64,000 nucleotides of DNA from positions 1,178,001 through 1,242,000 of the forward strand of contig JANVFP010000015.1 of assembly GCA_027919835.1 (NCBI GenBank), given 5' to 3'. Below, piece by piece: positions 54,131 through 63,770 of the stretch. The notes beneath the pieces were generated by a model. That model was not told the origin of the DNA, did no database searches, and saw nothing but the letters and a program-made list of their open reading frames with translations. The stretch's first letter is position 1. The number at the start of each line of letters is the position of its first letter. This DNA is from Lentinula raphanica. Its lineage: Eukaryota > Basidiomycota > Agaricomycetes > Agaricales > Omphalotaceae. A program made the position numbers and the translations under genes.

Positions 54131-56605
54131 GCATAACGCTCGCAGTGAGATGAGATGCAAAGGAGGTGCATGGTCCTCGCCTATCCTATGCTGGGGCTTG
54201 GATGATATTAATGAGGAGGAACATCGGCTCAGGCATGAAGAAGATACATGCTCTGCGTACCACGAGTCACTGGGAGCTCGGTCAGGGCGGCCATGCTGGT
54301 TCAACGACCCATGCCGATTTGAATGCCGTCTCTCACTCAATTCGTCTCAGTCCCAAGAACTAGCTCATGCGAATTCCACCGCGACTATGGGTAGAATCTG
54401 TATCTACGATTCACGAACGCGGTTCAGGACTCTTTGTGTAGTGTCTAAGAGGGCTAACAAGGTCAGACGAAACCAGGGACCGTGCAACAGAACACTTCGG
54501 TTCATCTCTTCCCCGTCTCTTCCTTATTGAAATCTTGACCAGTTCTTGGACTCTGCGTTCGACTACAATCACGACTTGCGTCTTTCTGCGTTTTCACCGA
54601 ATGAACACTTGGAGGATTGAGCACTGCCAGTGAGGAACATCAAACGAGTTTCCGAGCGAATACTAATCTCTAACGTCGACGAACCCCAAAAGATTCGATA
54701 GTCCACGCGCAATCCCGACTCATATTTGGCTCATATTCACTTCAAGGTTCACGCCTATGTGCAAAGTTCGTCTTTTTTGCCTTAGACGTTACCTCTCTGA
54801 GTAGAAGATCAACGTCACTCCCTCTGTCTGAACTTGGCCGTAGTGTCGACCTTATCAAAACAATTCCTCGAGCTTCCTTGGTATAACACACTGCCGACTC
54901 TGCAATTGAGGTTGATAGAGGAAATTTTGCCCACTTCTCAATATCACTCGAGATTTCCGCCGGTTGTACATTCCCGTGCGACAACTTCTCAGCAGGGGTG
55001 CCAACTGTCCAGCCTTCTCGCTTGGAAGCCTTCCGCTGTTTCACCAATGTACTCAAGACACATGTGAGAGCAGGTGAGAGCATATCGTCTCATATCGTGC
55101 TGAATTCTGATCTATCCCGATGAGGGACAGATAGTCATATCAGGTCATATCTCGTTTCAAGTCAAGAGAAAATACCAGAAAATACCTCGTTTCAGTGTAT
55201 GCCTTTGCAGGCCTGCGCATACTGATTTTTTTGCCGTTTCAACTGGGATATACGAACTCTTTCTTACCAGTTGGAGTTCGCCATATGACGAGGGTCTACA
55301 TAGGTCCACATATACAATGGCGAGCGCGAAGATATCTCTGTGTTACAAGGTGTCATTCATACATTCAAATCTCAAATGATCATCTCCAGCCTCCGAGTCA
55401 CTCAGCGTCGAATACTCATTCGGCCGTTACGGTGTTGCAATACTCGGACGCCGACTTCGAGCAGCTTCAGAAGAATTTAGTCCCTCTTTCGTCTCCCATT
55501 CACTTGTTCACGCGTCATGGTGTGATACTCCACAACAACCTCAGATGGACATGGACTCTGTGTTCACGAACGCCAGCGATTCTTCAACATAAGTTCTTGA
55601 TCAAGACGGCTAGCGCGAGGCTCAGAGACAAACCCGGATAGAAAAAAGCTCAACAGCGCGTGAATGGTCGAACACTCGGAGGACTGAACAGTGAGCACTG
55701 GTGAGAAATTTTAACCGAAATCTTGAACGAATTATCTCTAACAAACCCCAAAAGCTTTGATAGTCGTAATCCCGACTCATATTTGGCTCATATTCACTTC
55801 AAAGTTCACGCCTACGTGCAAACTTCGTCTTTTTTGCTTGAGACGTCAACCTTTTCGAATAGAATGCATTGCTATCGCTCAAGATTACCGCCGGTTGTAC
55901 ATTCCTGTGCGACCTCCGTTTCTAGGGTGCCCACTGGTGCCCATTGCCCAGCCTGCTCGCTTGGATTCCGCTGTTTCCCCCATTTGCGAGTCAATGAACA
56001 TATGTTGTGAGCATATTATACTGAATTCTGATAAGGAGACGATCGTCATATCTTGCTTCAAGTCGAAGGAAAATACCTCGTTTCAGTGTATACCTGTGCG
56101 TACACATTTATTTGTTCGCTTCGAGTGAAACGTATGGACTCAGATGGACGCTCTCTTATCAGACGGGATTTGCCATGGCCCATATGACGATATCGAGGGA
56201 GGGTAGGGAGGGTCTAGATACGTATGGATATGGTGCGTGAAGATATCTTTGTGTTACAAGCGATCATTCATTCAAATCTCATACGTTCAGCGTCCAGCGC
56301 ACAGCCTTCAAGACAATCAGTGTCAAAAACTCATATGGCCGGGAGTTGTAACTTGTCATTATCTTGCGTCACTCGGCGTGTCGAGTATATCGCTGGTCAA
56401 GGCCCAAGAGTCCCCGGAGTGTTCGAGTTCTCAATGGTCCAAAAGGTTTTTTGAACCTTTCCAGTCTGTCCTTTTTTTTTTGACATGTCCGTGTCACTGA
56501 CTCACGAGTAGATCATCGATTGAAGTCATTGGTTAGAAGTCCAAAACGCTGCGTAACCAGTGAGCCCTTTTCCTAACTAACGGTACAGTACTACATGATC
56601 ATCCT
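54131..56605. repeat. Array intergenic block with two R1 copies
   Basis: R1 occurs twice in direct orientation, about 54595-55440 and 55660-56420, sharing GGTTCACGCCTA or GTTCACGCCTACGTGCAAA, CCGCCGGTTGTACATTCC, and AATACCTCGTTTCAGTGTAT. The spacing of about 1.07 kb shows a local tandem duplication of this block without a gene in between. No supportable gene was found. Confidence 0.7.
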
Positions 56606-56845
56606 CACCGACCAGATCATTACTAACACGAATTTTCTTTTCTTTTTCTGTTTTCCTTTTTTTTTTTTTGCAGAATTATACATTTTTTGAACGTTAATAC
56701 CCATCTCCGTTGCGTACATAAAGCCCAAGCTACACCACCCATTTTTCCCCCCAGAGCTGGTCTCATTCGCAAATCGCAACCAACACACACACACTTCTAC
56801 GAAAACGTTCAATCGCCGTCTTTACTACGACATCTACGTTCTGCT
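56606..56845 (+). promoter_or_regulatory. Conserved array promoter and 5' leader, copy d
   Basis: CCAGATCATTAC at about 56610, a long T run at about 56648-56670, TACATAAAGCCCAAGCTACA near 56714, CCCAGAGCTGGTCTC and a leader with CGCAACCAACACACACACAC. Matches the other array promoters. Confidence 0.75.
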
Positions 56846-57732
56846 ATGACGCGACTCACTCGACTCACTCTTCGAGCCATCCTCGTACTTGGGGTCCTTT
56901 CTTCTGGTGCTCTCGCCGCTCCTGCTTCGACGCTTCCCTTGACCAATGATCAGGCTCTTGATCAATGTTCCGATTCTCAGATCGGTGGCTCGTCCCTTGC
57001 GCTCAGGGCTCGTGGCTGTATGTCTTCCAGAGAAGGGGCCAATGGAGGAGGGGCCAATGGAGGAGGGGCCAATGGAGGAGGGGCCAATGGAGGAGGGGCC
57101 AATGGAGGAAGGTCCAACAGAGGAGGGGCCAATGGAGGAGGGGCCAATGGAGGAAGGTCCAACAGAGGAGGGGCCAATGGAGGAGGGGCCAATGGAGGAA
57201 GGTCCAACAGAGGAGGGGGCAGCGGAGAAGGGGGCAGCGGAGAAGGGGGCAGCGGAGAAGGGGGCAGCGGAGAAGGGGCCAGCTCTCGCGGTCGGGCACG
57301 AGTGAGAATCCGCGTTCAATTCAGTCTGTCGCTAGCAATACTGATGAGTCCATCGATTTGCATTATTCCAGGCGTACGTCCGAGATCAGGACGTCAAGCA
57401 AGTCATAGTGAGTTCCAGTATATTCTAATCGCTGGCCTGTTTCTCCAATGACTCTACTCACATAGATTGAACCATTCAATCAATGCATGTCCGATCTGGG
57501 TCGTCCCGATCTTCAAACCGCCAGTTCCGAGGAGGATATTCTAGAAATTGTCTCGAAACTGCAAGTGCCTGACGGACGGCTTGAACCAGGGAGTCAGAAA
57601 CACGCTTATGGGAAGCTCGTGGCATTGCTCCGTCTTTCGTCATCGAGATGGCGTGCTAGACACAGCAATTTGCCCTCCGACGAAGATCCCTACTACGCTC
57701 TGGTGCTCCAAATTCGGCGTGTTATAGTATGA
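56846..57732 (+). CDS. Small secreted protein, array copy d, Gly-rich
   Basis: Exons 56846-57301, 57372-57407 and 57466-57732 join in phase 0 to about 252 residues. The signal peptide MTRLTRLTLRAILVLGVLSS is nearly identical to copy b. LDQCSDSQIGG and LALRARGC follow. After the RG motif exon 1 is extended by sixteen five-residue repeats (9 GANGG, 3 RSNRG, 4 GGSGE) from a 15-bp minisatellite. The 12-codon exon 2 (AYVRDQDVKQVI) and exon 3 (IEPFNQCMSDLGRPDL ... EDPYYALVLQIRRVIV) are family-like. The Gly/Asn/Ser-rich insert should be disordered and flexible, as in cell-wall or adhesive proteins (inference). The 3' hairpin motif was not found after this copy. Function unknown. Confidence 0.8.
57035..57274 (+). 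repeat. 15-bp coding minisatellite
   Basis: Sixteen 15-bp units: GGGGCCAATGGAGGA and its variant AGGTCCAACAGAGGA, in a higher-order pattern, then four GGGGGCAGCGGAGAA units. All keep the reading frame of copy d. Confidence 0.92.
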
Positions 57733-57948
57733 TTAAGCGATCCAACCGAGATTGTGGGTCAAGATGGCTATTCAGCAGTAATCAAGAGTAAGCATTCAGC
57801 GCGCGCGGCGAATAGGCCTGAAGACTGAAGTTGAATAAGGTAACCTAAGCTCACCTACCTCCGAAGGTAACACACCTTGCGGTAACACTAGCCTGAACAG
57901 GCGCGAACTTTTCGCAAGTAAATGGTACATACTGATCATCCTCACTGA

Positions 57949-58168
57949 TTCAATCATCGCCGCTTGCAATCTGATAGCACCAAATAGCACCCTGCTCTTT
58001 TGGTGTTGTGTCACAGTGTGTCACCCATTCCCATATATGATATAAAGCCCAAGCTACACGACGCATTTTTCCTCCAGAGCCGGTCTCCTTCGCAAATCGC
58101 AACCAACACACTCTTCCCCGAAAACGATCAATCGCCATCTTCGCTATATATAACATCTCCGTTCTGCT
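57949..58168 (+). promoter_or_regulatory. Conserved array promoter and 5' leader, copy e
   Basis: ATCATCGCCGCTTGCAATC at 57953, GATATAAAGCCCAAGCTACA at about 58038, CCAGAGCCGGTCTCC, CAAATCGCAACCAACACAC and GATCAATCGCCATCTTCG. Confidence 0.75.
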
Positions 58169-58808
58169 ATGAATCGACTCACTCTTCGAGCCACTGTTCT
58201 CATTCTCGGAGCCATTTCTCTTGGTGTCCTCGCCGCCCCGATGCCTCACCCGACCGGAGTTCAGGCTTCCCACCGATGTTCCAGTCTCCAGACTGGAGGC
58301 CCGCCGCCGCCGAGCCATGCACTCAGAGCTCGTGGCTTTTCGGCTTCTAAGGCTTCTGGCGACATAGAAATATCACCCGTTGTGAGATTGTGTGTTTGAT
58401 TTGAACCCTCGCTATCGATACTGATGAGTCTTATTGATTTGTATCATCCCAGCCTATCGAAGTGAGTATCCTGTACTTTCTAGTAACCGTTGACCTGCTT
58501 CCCTATTCATCGAATGCGTCTATTCTCTACCCAAGAAACTTGAGCGAATCAACACCCTTATACGCGAACTGGGTTATGACGATATAGCAGACAGCGACGA
58601 ATCTACGGCGACAAAGCTCCTGTCACTCCCATACCCTGACTGTTACCAATCAAGTTTTGCTGTGCAGCAAATGAAAGAAAATTACGCAGAGCTCAGGGGC
58701 ATTGTCAAATCTCTGTATGAGGCAGGCGAAGATACTCCCGAAAATCCCTACTACGAAGCGAAGCGGACGATCGATGAAACCTTTAAGGACATTGAGTATT
58801 GGAAGTAG
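58169..58808 (+). CDS. Small secreted protein, array copy e (subtype I, 9-nt exon)
   Basis: Exons 58169-58381, 58453-58461 and 58536-58808 join in phase 0 to about 164 residues. The signal peptide is MNRLTLRATVLILGAISLG to VLAAP, four residues shorter at the N-terminus than copies b and d. SHRCSSLQTGG and ALRARGFS follow. The middle exon is only nine nucleotides (PIE). The last exon begins KLERINTLIRELGYDD, contains LLSLPYPDC and ends with NPYYEAKRTIDETFKDIEYWK-type sequence, the best preserved form of the NP[FY] motif. The 3' hairpin motif follows at 58845-58861. Probably a secreted helical protein of unknown function. Confidence 0.78.
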
Positions 58809-58844
58809 TACCGTAGAGAACATGGGCTATCGAGGTCGTTGGAG

Positions 58845-58861
58845 GATAGACTGGTACTATC
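58845..58861 (+). terminator. Array 3' hairpin motif, copy e
   Basis: GATAG ACTGGTA CTATC, 37 bp after the stop, identical to copies b, c and f. Confidence 0.55.
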
Positions 58862-60609
58862 TACTGTGATTTGTATGATTGGAAGCTGAATATTTGAAAG
58901 CTATTTGATGGGTGACTTTGCTTGTGGGACACGGTGAACACTGGGATGGCTCTAGGTATTTCAAAGGAGGGCAAGGGAGCTTACAGGTGTCCGAGGGATT
59001 TTTCATGATAACTAACCGAGCCAGTCTTCGACATGAAAAGGTTAGAACATGCAGCATGTCCCAAGCTTTGCGAGAGTATTGAACGCTGCATCATGTCGAA
59101 GTCGCTGCCAGGTCGCTGCTGTGTTTCGTAATTCGTTCCCACGGAGTCTGCATCGTCTACTGGCAACTGCGACTGTTTCCTCTGGTTTCCTCCTCCCTTC
59201 ATTCAAACCCGTAACCGTTACGATCAACAACATCTCCCATTCTGAATGGCTTATACAGGTTTTCATGCCAACTCGGAGTGAGGGTACCTCAAGAAATACC
59301 ACAGCGACAGCGTCGATTCAGACAAACCTCCTCTCTTCCACGGCAGGGATCTCGACAGATGATCCTGGTAGACTCTTACGCGGAAGACCTTTCAGCTTGG
59401 TGACGAGCTTGAGCAAATGAGAAATGGGTGTTCAAAGAGCGAGGCAGAAAGAAATATCAGGCTTTTCGGAGGTCTAGAAGTTCCTGGTGTATGAGGCGAC
59501 ACGCGGTGGTTTGAGGTGGAGAGTTCAGGACGTGCAGAAGATCCATTTCAAGTTGCTCTTGTAGGCAAGCTAAAGTGGTTACTCACTGCCCCGTCTAATG
59601 AGTAGTCAATTGTATCGAACGTGCCCCCGGATTAGATCATCGCTCGCAATTCATCAAGGACCAAGGTCATCTAGTGAGTGATTTCTCTGATCAATGATAC
59701 CGAACTCATACATCCTCGAGTAGATACGATACCTCGTTCTACGCCGTATGGTGCCCTTGCGCGTGTATTATTCTCAATGCGTACCCATCCAACCCCTCTC
59801 ATCCTCTTTTCGTTATACATAGAAGTTTCTCCTACCACAAATACAAATCCCTTCAAACCAAACATCCACACTCCGAGTCCGTTGTTTCTCTCCAAGACGG
59901 TTACTATTCCTACAACCTCATCGGAAATCTTCCACGATCCATCCCTTCGCATGACCACAATCGAATCCCACATGCGTCAAGCAAAACAATTCGCTCATCC
60001 GAATTGCTTCAATTGGCTGCGACGGCGCCGCCTGAATGTTACATATCCATATACATTCGCAAACCGCAGTTAATCGTATCCACTGGGTATCTATCTTTGC
60101 TTCGAAGACCCCGAAGCTTCAGGTATCTGGTGTCCTCTCTTTACTCATCGAAGATACAACGTTCTACGTGCGGCGGCGACGCCAAAAATCAAAAAATCGT
60201 GTCAGAACGCAGACGAGAAGGCCGGAACTTGAACAACTGAAGGCTATGCCATTCAGTGAGCGATTTTTCCAAGGTACCGAACGTATTGGAGCTGGAGATC
60301 CTTACTACTGACTATATCATCATCGGCACCTGCTTGCATACCACTGTGAGTCGTGACTATCTTGCAATACATGTCGTCTCTTGTATATCACTGGTCAAGT
60401 TTTCGTTGAGTTTCTGAGCTCTCTATGATAGGTTGGATGTTTTTTTCTCCGACGGGTCACTGCTTCGTGTTATTGACGCACAATGATGTAGATCATCAAT
60501 CCCGCATCAATCTGGTGTGAAAGGTTCAAAAATCTATGTCAGTGTCGGAGGGCTAAGCTGGGCTAAGCTGGGCTTAGCCAACGGGTTACGAGGGGTTACG
60601 GTACCATGA
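58862..60609. repeat. Array intergenic block with decayed repeats (e-f)
   Basis: Contains a partial R2 block (about 59260-59450) and block R3 (about 59580-59770, with AGTGAGTGATTTCTCTGATC). A piece of promoter-like sequence also lies near 60235-60400. A 123-codon ATG frame at 59049-59420 overlaps the R2 block, has no recognisable domain and is not conserved in the other copies. No supportable gene. Confidence 0.65.
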
Positions 60610-60844
60610 TCAGATCATCGCCGCTTGCGATCATTGATAGCACCCATGATTTTTTGTGTGTGTTTTTTTTTGGGAATTCTTTGTTTTTCTGCTGTTTCAC
60701 CCCACCCTCGTGCTATATAAAAGCTCAAGTTACACGTAACATTTTCCCTCCCAGAGCTGGTCTCCTTCGTGAATCGCACCCAACACACACTTCTCCGAAA
60801 ACGTTCAACCGCCATCTTTACTATAAATCCTACGTTCTGCTACT
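60610..60844 (+). promoter_or_regulatory. Conserved array promoter and 5' leader, copy f
   Basis: ATCATCGCCGCTTGCGATC at 60615, CTATATAAAAGCTCAAGTTA near 60712, CCCAGAGCTGGTCTCC at about 60751, CAACACACACTTCTCC and GTTCAACCGCCATC. Confidence 0.75.
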
Positions 60845-61543
60845 ATGACTCGACTCACCCGACTCACTCTTCGAGCCGTCCTCATGCTGGGACTCCTTTC
60901 TTCTGGCGTTCTCGCCGCTCCTGCTTCGACGCCTCAATCGACTGGAGCTCAGGCTCTCAACCGTTGCTCCGATTCTCAGACTGGTGGCACGCCGGCGACG
61001 GCCAATGTGCGAATCAAAGCTCGTGGCGGCTGTATATCGTCCAGTTCCCAAGAACCCGGCATAATATCCTGGATTTCAGAAACAGACGTGAGTAACTGTT
61101 TCTGATTTATGCCGCCGGTGGCAATACTGATGAGTTCATTCTCGCCTCATCCAGGAGGGTGGCTTTAACAGGCTTGTCAATCATGGAATGGAGATTGAAG
61201 TGAGTGTCCGGTAATCCTACTTGTTGACCTGTTTCTCTAATCATTGGAAATGTCCATATTCTCTTTACCCACGAAGATCATGGAAATCAACAAGCTCATG
61301 CACAAGCTGGATCCTGAAACAGCACTGTATGAGGACGATTTAGTGTCGAAACTCATGAGACTCCGACAGCCTACTGCCAGACAGCTAGTAAACCCTCTCT
61401 CAAAGCTCATCAACACACTCGCACGTGTTAGCTCGTTCTACTCGGAAAAGGCAATGGTGTACAGTGATGCAGCACCCAATCCTTTCACTGAAGTGCTGGA
61501 AACGCTTAGACGGTATCAGGCCGAGATACAACAGTCGCGATGA
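60845..61543 (+). CDS. Small secreted protein, array copy f (subtype I)
   Basis: Exons 60845-61087, 61155-61199 and 61277-61543 join in phase 0 to about 184 residues. The signal peptide MTRLTRLTLRAVLMLGLLSS runs to VLAAPA. LNRCSDSQTGG and RIKARGGC follow. Exon 2 encodes EGGFNRLVNHGMEIE. Exon 3 begins IMEINKLMHKLDPET, is Leu-rich and helical (LVSKLMRLRQP, LSKLINTLARV) and ends NPFTEVLETLRRYQAEIQQSR-like. The conserved promoter precedes it and the 3' hairpin motif follows at 61624-61640. Function unknown; secretion is well supported. Confidence 0.82.
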
Positions 61544-61623
61544 TTTAGACTTGGTGTGAAGTGCTCAGAATGTCCCGAATATTGGGGCAAACATGGTTGC
61601 CAGTTGGGAAGTTGGTCGGAGGG

Positions 61624-61640
61624 GATAGACTGGTACTATC
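61624..61640 (+). terminator. Array 3' hairpin motif, copy f
   Basis: GATAG ACTGGTA CTATC, about 80 bp after the stop, identical to copies b, c and e. Confidence 0.55.
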
Positions 61641-62764
61641 TGCTGTGATCTGTGCACTCATAAATATCAGAAGAATTATTGAGGTTCAAACGTTCATTGT
61701 CGACAGGTCACTTGAGTTGTGCTCGCAGTCCGTGCGCTTTTTGTGCGATTGAAGTGCGCCGAGGATCAGCTGCAGTCTGCTGCAGCCTTAGGGCCTGGGG
61801 ATTCGCGCTCTCTTGATAGACTCTCACTCTGATCAGCTCGCCGTTTCTGCTCAAGGCCTTATCCGCCGATCTAGTACTAGCTGCCGCAACTCCTCCCTCG
61901 AAACAACCTTTGGACTCGGGGGATTGTTCGCGTTTGCCAGCATCATTGCCACATTCCGGGTATTTGGAGTCCAAACAGCTCCGAACCTCATTAACACTCA
62001 TAGTTGGCAGTGGCTGCCATCGGCCGAAACAAGTTTTCGAAGAATGTTTTGTGTAATGCTTTCTCGTTCATTTGTTCAACACAGCGTTTGATGTCTTGGG
62101 GTCTTGAGGTTCAAAGACGTGTTTTGAATCTGGCATTGACGTCGTTTGAGTAAGAAGATGAGCAAAAGATGAGTTGGAGTCCGCAGAGCGCCTAGTACCT
62201 TCGCTGAGCGTCAAAAGCCCAAACGTGATTCGTGAAGCTGTCTTACCTCGACTATCATGAACTATCATCCAGATCTCTTTGAAGAAAGACTCTCGCCTCC
62301 TTCAGCTTCCGCCTTCGTGTCTCTTTCCAAGGACATATCCGTATATTCAATCTGGAGACCTCCGCCGGAGATTTGCATCATTGGATTCGAGTTGCCCAAG
62401 CAGTAAAAAAGTGCGACATTCGACCTCATTCGACATCTCAAGATCTCATGTATTTCAATTTTCGACCATCAGTTTTCCTCTATGCGCCTGCGTTAAAAAC
62501 ATTGGACCCCCGTTGATGGGTGTACAGTCTTGCTTCACAGGTTCTTGCCACTTTCGGCTCATGGTGCATATGCTTGCATATGAGAGAGTTCCTGCCAACG
62601 ACGTTTTGTGTATACCAACCAATGCATGTTTTTATGGCTGGAAAAGCGGCAGCTAGGATATCTGAAGGTTAGCCGGTTAATAAGGTCATCCGGTGCTATC
62701 AGAGGATACCCAGTGAGAGCCAGTGAGTGATTTCAGTAACCGATGATATTGAACATCCTCACTG
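61641..62764. other. Intergenic between array copies f and g
   Basis: About 1.1 kb. It ends with a short R3-like piece (62710-62745, CAGTGAGTGATTTC). The rest shows no clear match to the other array blocks and no supportable gene. Confidence 0.5.
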
Positions 62765-62941
62765 TACAGATCATCGCCGCTTGCAATCTCTTGATATTAT
62801 TGATATCACCCATCTTAAAGCCTCAATCCTCACGAAAAAAATCCCCCAGAGCTGGTCTCCCTCACAAATCGCAACCAACACACGCTTCGCCCAAAACGTT
62901 CAACGCCGCTGTTCCTTTAACACCTACCTACTATTGCTATC
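62765..62941 (+). promoter_or_regulatory. Conserved array promoter and 5' leader, copy g
   Basis: CAGATCATCGCCGCTTGCAA at 62766, CTTAAAGCCTCAATCC at about 62815, CCCAGAGCTGGTCTCCC, CAAATCGCAACCAACACAC and AACGTTCAACGCCGC. Shorter than the other blocks. Confidence 0.72.
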
Positions 62942-63770
62942 ATGGCTCGATTCGTTCTTCGAGCTATCCTCGTTCTTGGGCTCATTTCCTCCGGTGTTCT
63001 CGCCGCTCCTACTTCAATGCCTCGCTCGTCTGTCAAAGTCCAGGATCTCCAATCTTCTGACCCTGCGATTGTTGGCCCGCCCGCGGTTGTCAATGTGCTC
63101 GAACCTCGTGGAAACGGAGCGCACAGTGCCAAATCGCCCCCATCCGACGTGAGTCTCTCCAGTTGCTACCTGTGATCTGCCCTTTGTTGACCGATGATAT
63201 GTAGAACAGAGTCGATAAAAAAAGCCTTGCCATGCTACAGAAACTTTTTCGTGATAATCAACAGGTGGGCATCTCTATTCATCAAAAGTCATTGTCATAA
63301 TCATAATGTTCTAGAGGGCAAAAGATATCATGGACCTCGCTAAATATTCGAAATCACTTAGGAATTTGAAGACCATTGTCCTGGACCAGTTTCCTGGATA
63401 TGTAGCGGTGGGTATTTCTAGTAATTGTCAAACTGTAGTTTGTCTCATGCTCATTCTATGTGTACCTTCATCCAACAAGACATGCAATCGGTTGATGGAA
63501 ATAAACAATACCTTGCAGAAACTTCTGGAGGATGTGGTAGATTGGTCGAGCGAGAATACAACCAATGGCTTTCTCATAAACGCCGTATTACAACCTGGCA
63601 ACTCGGACGATCGACTCTCGCGGTTGGTCTCTAAGTTCCTTCACAACAAAGTCCAAGCCTTTCAGGAGCCTGATGAAGTGATCGACCCGCTTTCAAGCCA
63701 GCTCGATGCTGTGCTAAGGGATTACCATAGTATATCTGGGCGGGAGATTCAGAGACAAGGAACGGAGTAG
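62942..63770 (+). CDS. Small secreted protein, array copy g (subtype II, four exons)
   Basis: Exons 62942-63148, 63205-63264, 63315-63407 and 63480-63770 join in phase 0 to about 216 residues. The signal peptide MARFVLRAILVLGLISSG runs to VLAAPT. The segment PAIVGPPAVVNVLEPRG closely matches copy a. Two short internal exons (NRVDKKSLAMLQKLFRDNQQ and RAKDIMDLAKYSKSL...) precede a last exon with TCNRLMEINNTLQKLLEDV, a potential N-glycosylation site (NNT) and a helical end (IDPLSSQLDAVLRDYHS). Exon-intron joins keep frame but were chosen by eye. Function unknown. Confidence 0.75.

Noticed and set aside
53934..54530. 198-codon open frame over the secreted-protein relic
   Set aside because: Lacks an ATG start and is not in the signal-peptide frame of the family; the conserved pieces there indicate a decayed gene.
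57035..57274. Regularly spaced repeats resembling a CRISPR-like array
   Set aside because: Units are contiguous 15-mers without spacers, in frame within a gene; eukaryotic context.
56834..57319. Minus-strand Pro/Ser/Ile repeat protein
   Set aside because: Produced by reading the copy d minisatellite backwards; no independent support.
59049..59420. 123-codon ATG frame between copies e and f
   Set aside because: Overlaps repeat block R2, whose other copies do not keep the frame; no signal peptide or domain.
61708..62656. 97-codon minus-strand and 125-codon plus-strand open frames between copies f and g
   Set aside because: No recognised domain, no array-type promoter; the plus-strand frame has no ATG near its start.
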